From positions 1,612,001 to 1,676,000 of the forward strand of contig NZ_CP051305.1 of assembly GCF_024181385.1 (NCBI RefSeq): DNA of 64,000 nt, in the 5' to 3' direction. The translations under genes and the position numbers were made by a program. Every line of letters starts with the position of its first letter. Position 1 is the first letter of the stretch. The notes under the pieces were generated by a model. The model was not told where the DNA came from, searched no databases, and worked only from the letters and a program-made list of their open reading frames with translations. The stretch is from Treponema sp. OMZ 798 (GTDB lineage: Bacteria > Spirochaetota > Spirochaetia > Treponematales > Treponemataceae). Below, piece by piece: positions 61,693-64,000 of the stretch.

Positions 61693-62676
61693 CTACCAAG
61701 CAGGAGGCGTCATGCCCGGAGTGTTCACCCTCAGAGTGTCCCCTTCCTTTAAGCCCGACAAGACCTTTACGGTACCCGGAGTATAGGCTTCCACCTCGAT
61801 ATTTACTCTCTCAACCTTTCCGTTTTCAAGAAGTCTTTCAACGTAGGGCTCGCCCTTATCGTAGGAAATTGCCGCTTGATCCAAAAGGAGAACCTCTTCG
61901 TCTTCTCCTGCAATGATGCTGCCGCTAAAAGAATAGCCGGGCAAGACGTTCTCGGGGAGCTTATCGACAACTATCTTTGTTTCTATCACAGTGGAACCCC
62001 TTTGGGCACTGGATTTGGCTATAGAAGAATGGTAGGTAACGCGGCCTTCAACCTCTTCATCTCCCAAGGCTTGAAAGTTAAGGATGACCTTCTGCCCTAT
62101 CTTTAACCTTGGAACATCCCTTTCGGAAACATCCACTGTGGATTTAAAAAAGGAGCGGTCTATAATGACTCCGAAATTATCCTTGGGCATAACATAGGAG
62201 CCTTCGGTCAAATCAAAGGAAACGACTATACCGTCAAACTTTGCATAAACGCTTCTATCCCTCAGGGCTCGTTTTAAAGATTCAAGCTCAAGTTTCATCA
62301 ATTCAAGGTTCTTGGAATAACCTTGTAATTGTTCCTTTTCAATGAGAAATTCCTGTTTTGCAACCTGAAAGGTTTGATAGGTATTGTCAAGGGCAAAGAT
62401 AAGGTCGCCTTTTTTTACGGTATCTCCCTCCTTTACCGCAACCTTCTTTATAAGGCCCTCTCCCGGTGATTGAAGGTTTTGCTGTTGGGCGGGCTGAATA
62501 TAACCTGAGATTTGAATTATATCCCGTATTATTTCTTTCGTTACTGTGACTGTTCGAGAAAAATCTTCAGTTCTCTTTTTAGGTAAAAAAAGAATCCAAA
62601 CTATCGAAAGCGTTATAATTACGGTTAATATTATCAAAATAACCCTTTTACTCTTTTTCCGTTTTTTATCCTGCAT
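61693..62676 (-). CDS. MacA/HlyD-type periplasmic adaptor
   Basis: A 327-residue membrane fusion protein. A basic N-terminus and one membrane helix (about 11-30) precede a lipoyl-like half (QNLQSPGEGLIKKVAVKEGDTVKKGDLIFAL, near 65-97), a short helical hairpin (about 100-135), the second half-motif (AKFDGIVVSFDLTEGSYV) and beta-barrel domains. The short hairpin is notable. It links the MacB-type pump to the TolC-like protein encoded upstream, with which it shares a junction of zero spacing. Confidence 0.88.
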   Translation of the reverse strand: MQDKKRKKSKRVILIILTVIITLSIVWILFLPKKRTEDFSRTVTVTKEIIRDIIQISGYIQPAQQQNLQSPGEGLIKKVAVKEGDTVKKGDLIFALDNTYQTFQVAKQEFLIEKEQLQGYSKNLELMKLELESLKRALRDRSVYAKFDGIVVSFDLTEGSYVMPKDNFGVIIDRSFFKSTVDVSERDVPRLKIGQKVILNFQALGDEEVEGRVTYHSSIAKSSAQRGSTVIETKIVVDKLPENVLPGYSFSGSIIAGEDEEVLLLDQAAISYDKGEPYVERLLENGKVERVNIEVEAYTPGTVKVLSGLKEGDTLRVNTPGMTPPAW

Positions 62677-64000
62677 TTATTTTTCCTCTATATTGAAAGC
62701 ATCTTTTATTTCGGCATTAAAAGCATTTACGGCAATATGAGAATCGGTCAAACCCAAAAGCGCGTTAATATATTGTAAGTAGGCCTGCCTATTCTCCAGA
62801 GAGTTTATAAGTCCCCGCTCAAACCATTTTGCATGTTCTTCGGCATTTTCTTTATAAATGTCCAGCTCTTCGGCATAACGGATTTGCTGCCATTCAAGCC
62901 GTTCCCACTTAAGCTTAAAAGTGTTGAAGTCCTTGGCAAAGTTTTGCCTTACGGTGCCGAGCTTTATCTTTTCGCCTGATTCGGTCAGGGCCGCATTCTT
63001 TTTGCTAAGAGAATAATCATAAATTGCCAGCGGGTTTACCGAAAAAGATATCTGCATAGAAGGAACTGAAGCCTTTTCCAAGGGCATGGTAAGCCCCGTA
63101 TTAATATTCACTCCCGGCAACATCATAGAAAGACCGGAACTTAAACTCTTGGTCTTACTCGTATATGAATCGGTATACGAATAAGCTAAATTGGCAGAAG
63201 CCGAAAATGGGCTTAAATCCATTTTATTTTTTTCGAGGAGTTTGTCATAGGCCCTTTCAGCTTTGATAAGGGGCTTATAGTTTTCGGCTTTTAGATTTTC
63301 GATAGAAATCAATTTTTGCTGAGGTATGCTTTTTGCAAGATTTATAAAAAAAGCATCCTCATCTTTTTTTTCTATTTTAAGACCGCAGGATTCAAAAAAA
63401 AGACGGGCAGACACTTCAAAAGAAAATTCTGTTTCTTTTTCGGCCCGCTCGGCACTTATCAAATTAAGCCGGGCGGTTCTTAATTTGGAAGAGGTTTGAG
63501 AATATCCTTCTGCAAGAATTTGCTTGTAGTTTATATCGGCCTGAATGCCGGCAAGGCGCTTTGCAAGAAGCCCAGAATACTCGCTTAAAATCTTTTGAAT
63601 GTCGCTTAAAAGTTTATTGTCGGCAAGCTCTTTTTTCATCCCGGCCTTCTTTTCGGCCTCTTTAAGAGCATCCAATGAGGCTTCAATCTCCTGCTTTTTT
63701 CTTTTGCGGGCTTGACTGTAAATATCTCCCGACAGGGCGAGAGAAAAGCCTGATGTGCGCTGCATTTCATTTCCCGTATAAGAATAAGGAGCCGACAGCT
63801 TTAGTCCAAGATTATTATAAAGAGGCAGCCCCGCCGAAACCGAGGGATCGATGGAAAAAAAAGTTTTATCTTTTTCGGTGCTAAGATTAAAATTTAAGGT
63901 AGAACCAAAATTAAAGACAAAAATGGAGTTAAGTCTTACGGATTTATAATTATTTAAGGCTATTTTTGCTTCGTTTTCAGTCAAAATAAGATCGGGATCA
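62677..64000 (-). CDS. TolC-like outer membrane efflux protein, 5' end outside the window
   Basis: At least 440 residues are visible; the frame is open to the right edge (reading DPDLILTENEAKIALNNYKS, which is a TolC-type repeat start), so the N-terminus lies outside. Long helices with Ala, Glu and Lys (about 95-215 and 325-430 of the visible part) alternate with strand segments, as in the TolC barrel-plus-tunnel. It is the first gene of the efflux operon with adaptor, ATPase and permease behind it. Confidence 0.85.
   Translation of the reverse strand, partial: DPDLILTENEAKIALNNYKSVRLNSIFVFNFGSTLNFNLSTEKDKTFFSIDPSVSAGLPLYNNLGLKLSAPYSYTGNEMQRTSGFSLALSGDIYSQARKRKKQEIEASLDALKEAEKKAGMKKELADNKLLSDIQKILSEYSGLLAKRLAGIQADINYKQILAEGYSQTSSKLRTARLNLISAERAEKETEFSFEVSARLFFESCGLKIEKKDEDAFFINLAKSIPQQKLISIENLKAENYKPLIKAERAYDKLLEKNKMDLSPFSASANLAYSYTDSYTSKTKSLSSGLSMMLPGVNINTGLTMPLEKASVPSMQISFSVNPLAIYDYSLSKKNAALTESGEKIKLGTVRQNFAKDFNTFKLKWERLEWQQIRYAEELDIYKENAEEHAKWFERGLINSLENRQAYLQYINALLGLTDSHIAVNAFNAEIKDAFNIEEK

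Overview
The window looks like Treponema denticola or a close oral treponeme. The DNA is AT-rich, the lipoprotein signals are loose in the spirochaete manner, and it carries a spirochaete-style mix of TPR, LysM, SpoIIE-type and HDOD signalling proteins. This identification rests on recognising gene content, not on a search.

Region 1 (1 to about 26.9 kb) is the late half of a podovirus-like prophage, all on the + strand. The order is an unrecognised partial gene, a DNA methyltransferase, portal, a small Bbp19-like protein, scaffold, major capsid, a Bbp16-like cement protein, a coiled-coil protein, head-tail adaptor, tail nozzle, two internal virion proteins, a 2708-residue polyvalent ejection protein, four tail-fibre-region proteins, and a lysis cassette (membrane protein, CHAP endolysin, two out-of-frame overlapping exported proteins that look like a spanin pair, and a four-helix membrane protein). 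Terminase, integrase, repressor and replication genes are not in the window and would lie to the left. The morphogenesis operon and the lysis operon each start from a near-identical promoter whose -10 box sits six bases before the ATG, so both transcripts should be leaderless. The giant protein carries a zincin-like HETAH motif, an ADP-ribosyltransferase-like domain bracketed by repeated FQTE tetrapeptides, and other polyvalent-protein segments, so it may deliver enzymes into the cell with the DNA.

Region 2 (27 to 41.5 kb) is host chromosome: aroC, trmB, a lipoprotein, an unknown gene, a TolA-like TPR protein and a second TPR protein on the minus strand; then a membrane TPR protein with an Mrr-like tail, a metallophosphoesterase-like protein, a SpoIIE phosphatase/STAS/anti-sigma-kinase partner-switching operon, two unknown minus-strand genes, and tyrosine phenol-lyase with its own promoter and terminator.

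Region 3 (41.6 to 44.4 kb) is a scar of mobile DNA. A Sel1-repeat gene is cut by a decayed IS256-family element, which abuts a decayed IS5-family element end to end.

Region 4 (44.4 to 64 kb) is host again: a U32 peptidase-like tRNA hydroxylase, an esterase-like protein that has lost its serine, an MsbA-like ABC exporter, rdgB, a possible sigma-like protein, a DUF2225 protein, truA, a PrsW-like membrane protease, a sirtuin, a candidate small RNA, a HATPase-HDOD regulator, a lytic transglycosylase lipoprotein that seems to start at ATA, a LysM protein with a DnaK-like N-terminus, epmA, and a MacAB/TolC-type efflux operon that runs off the right edge.
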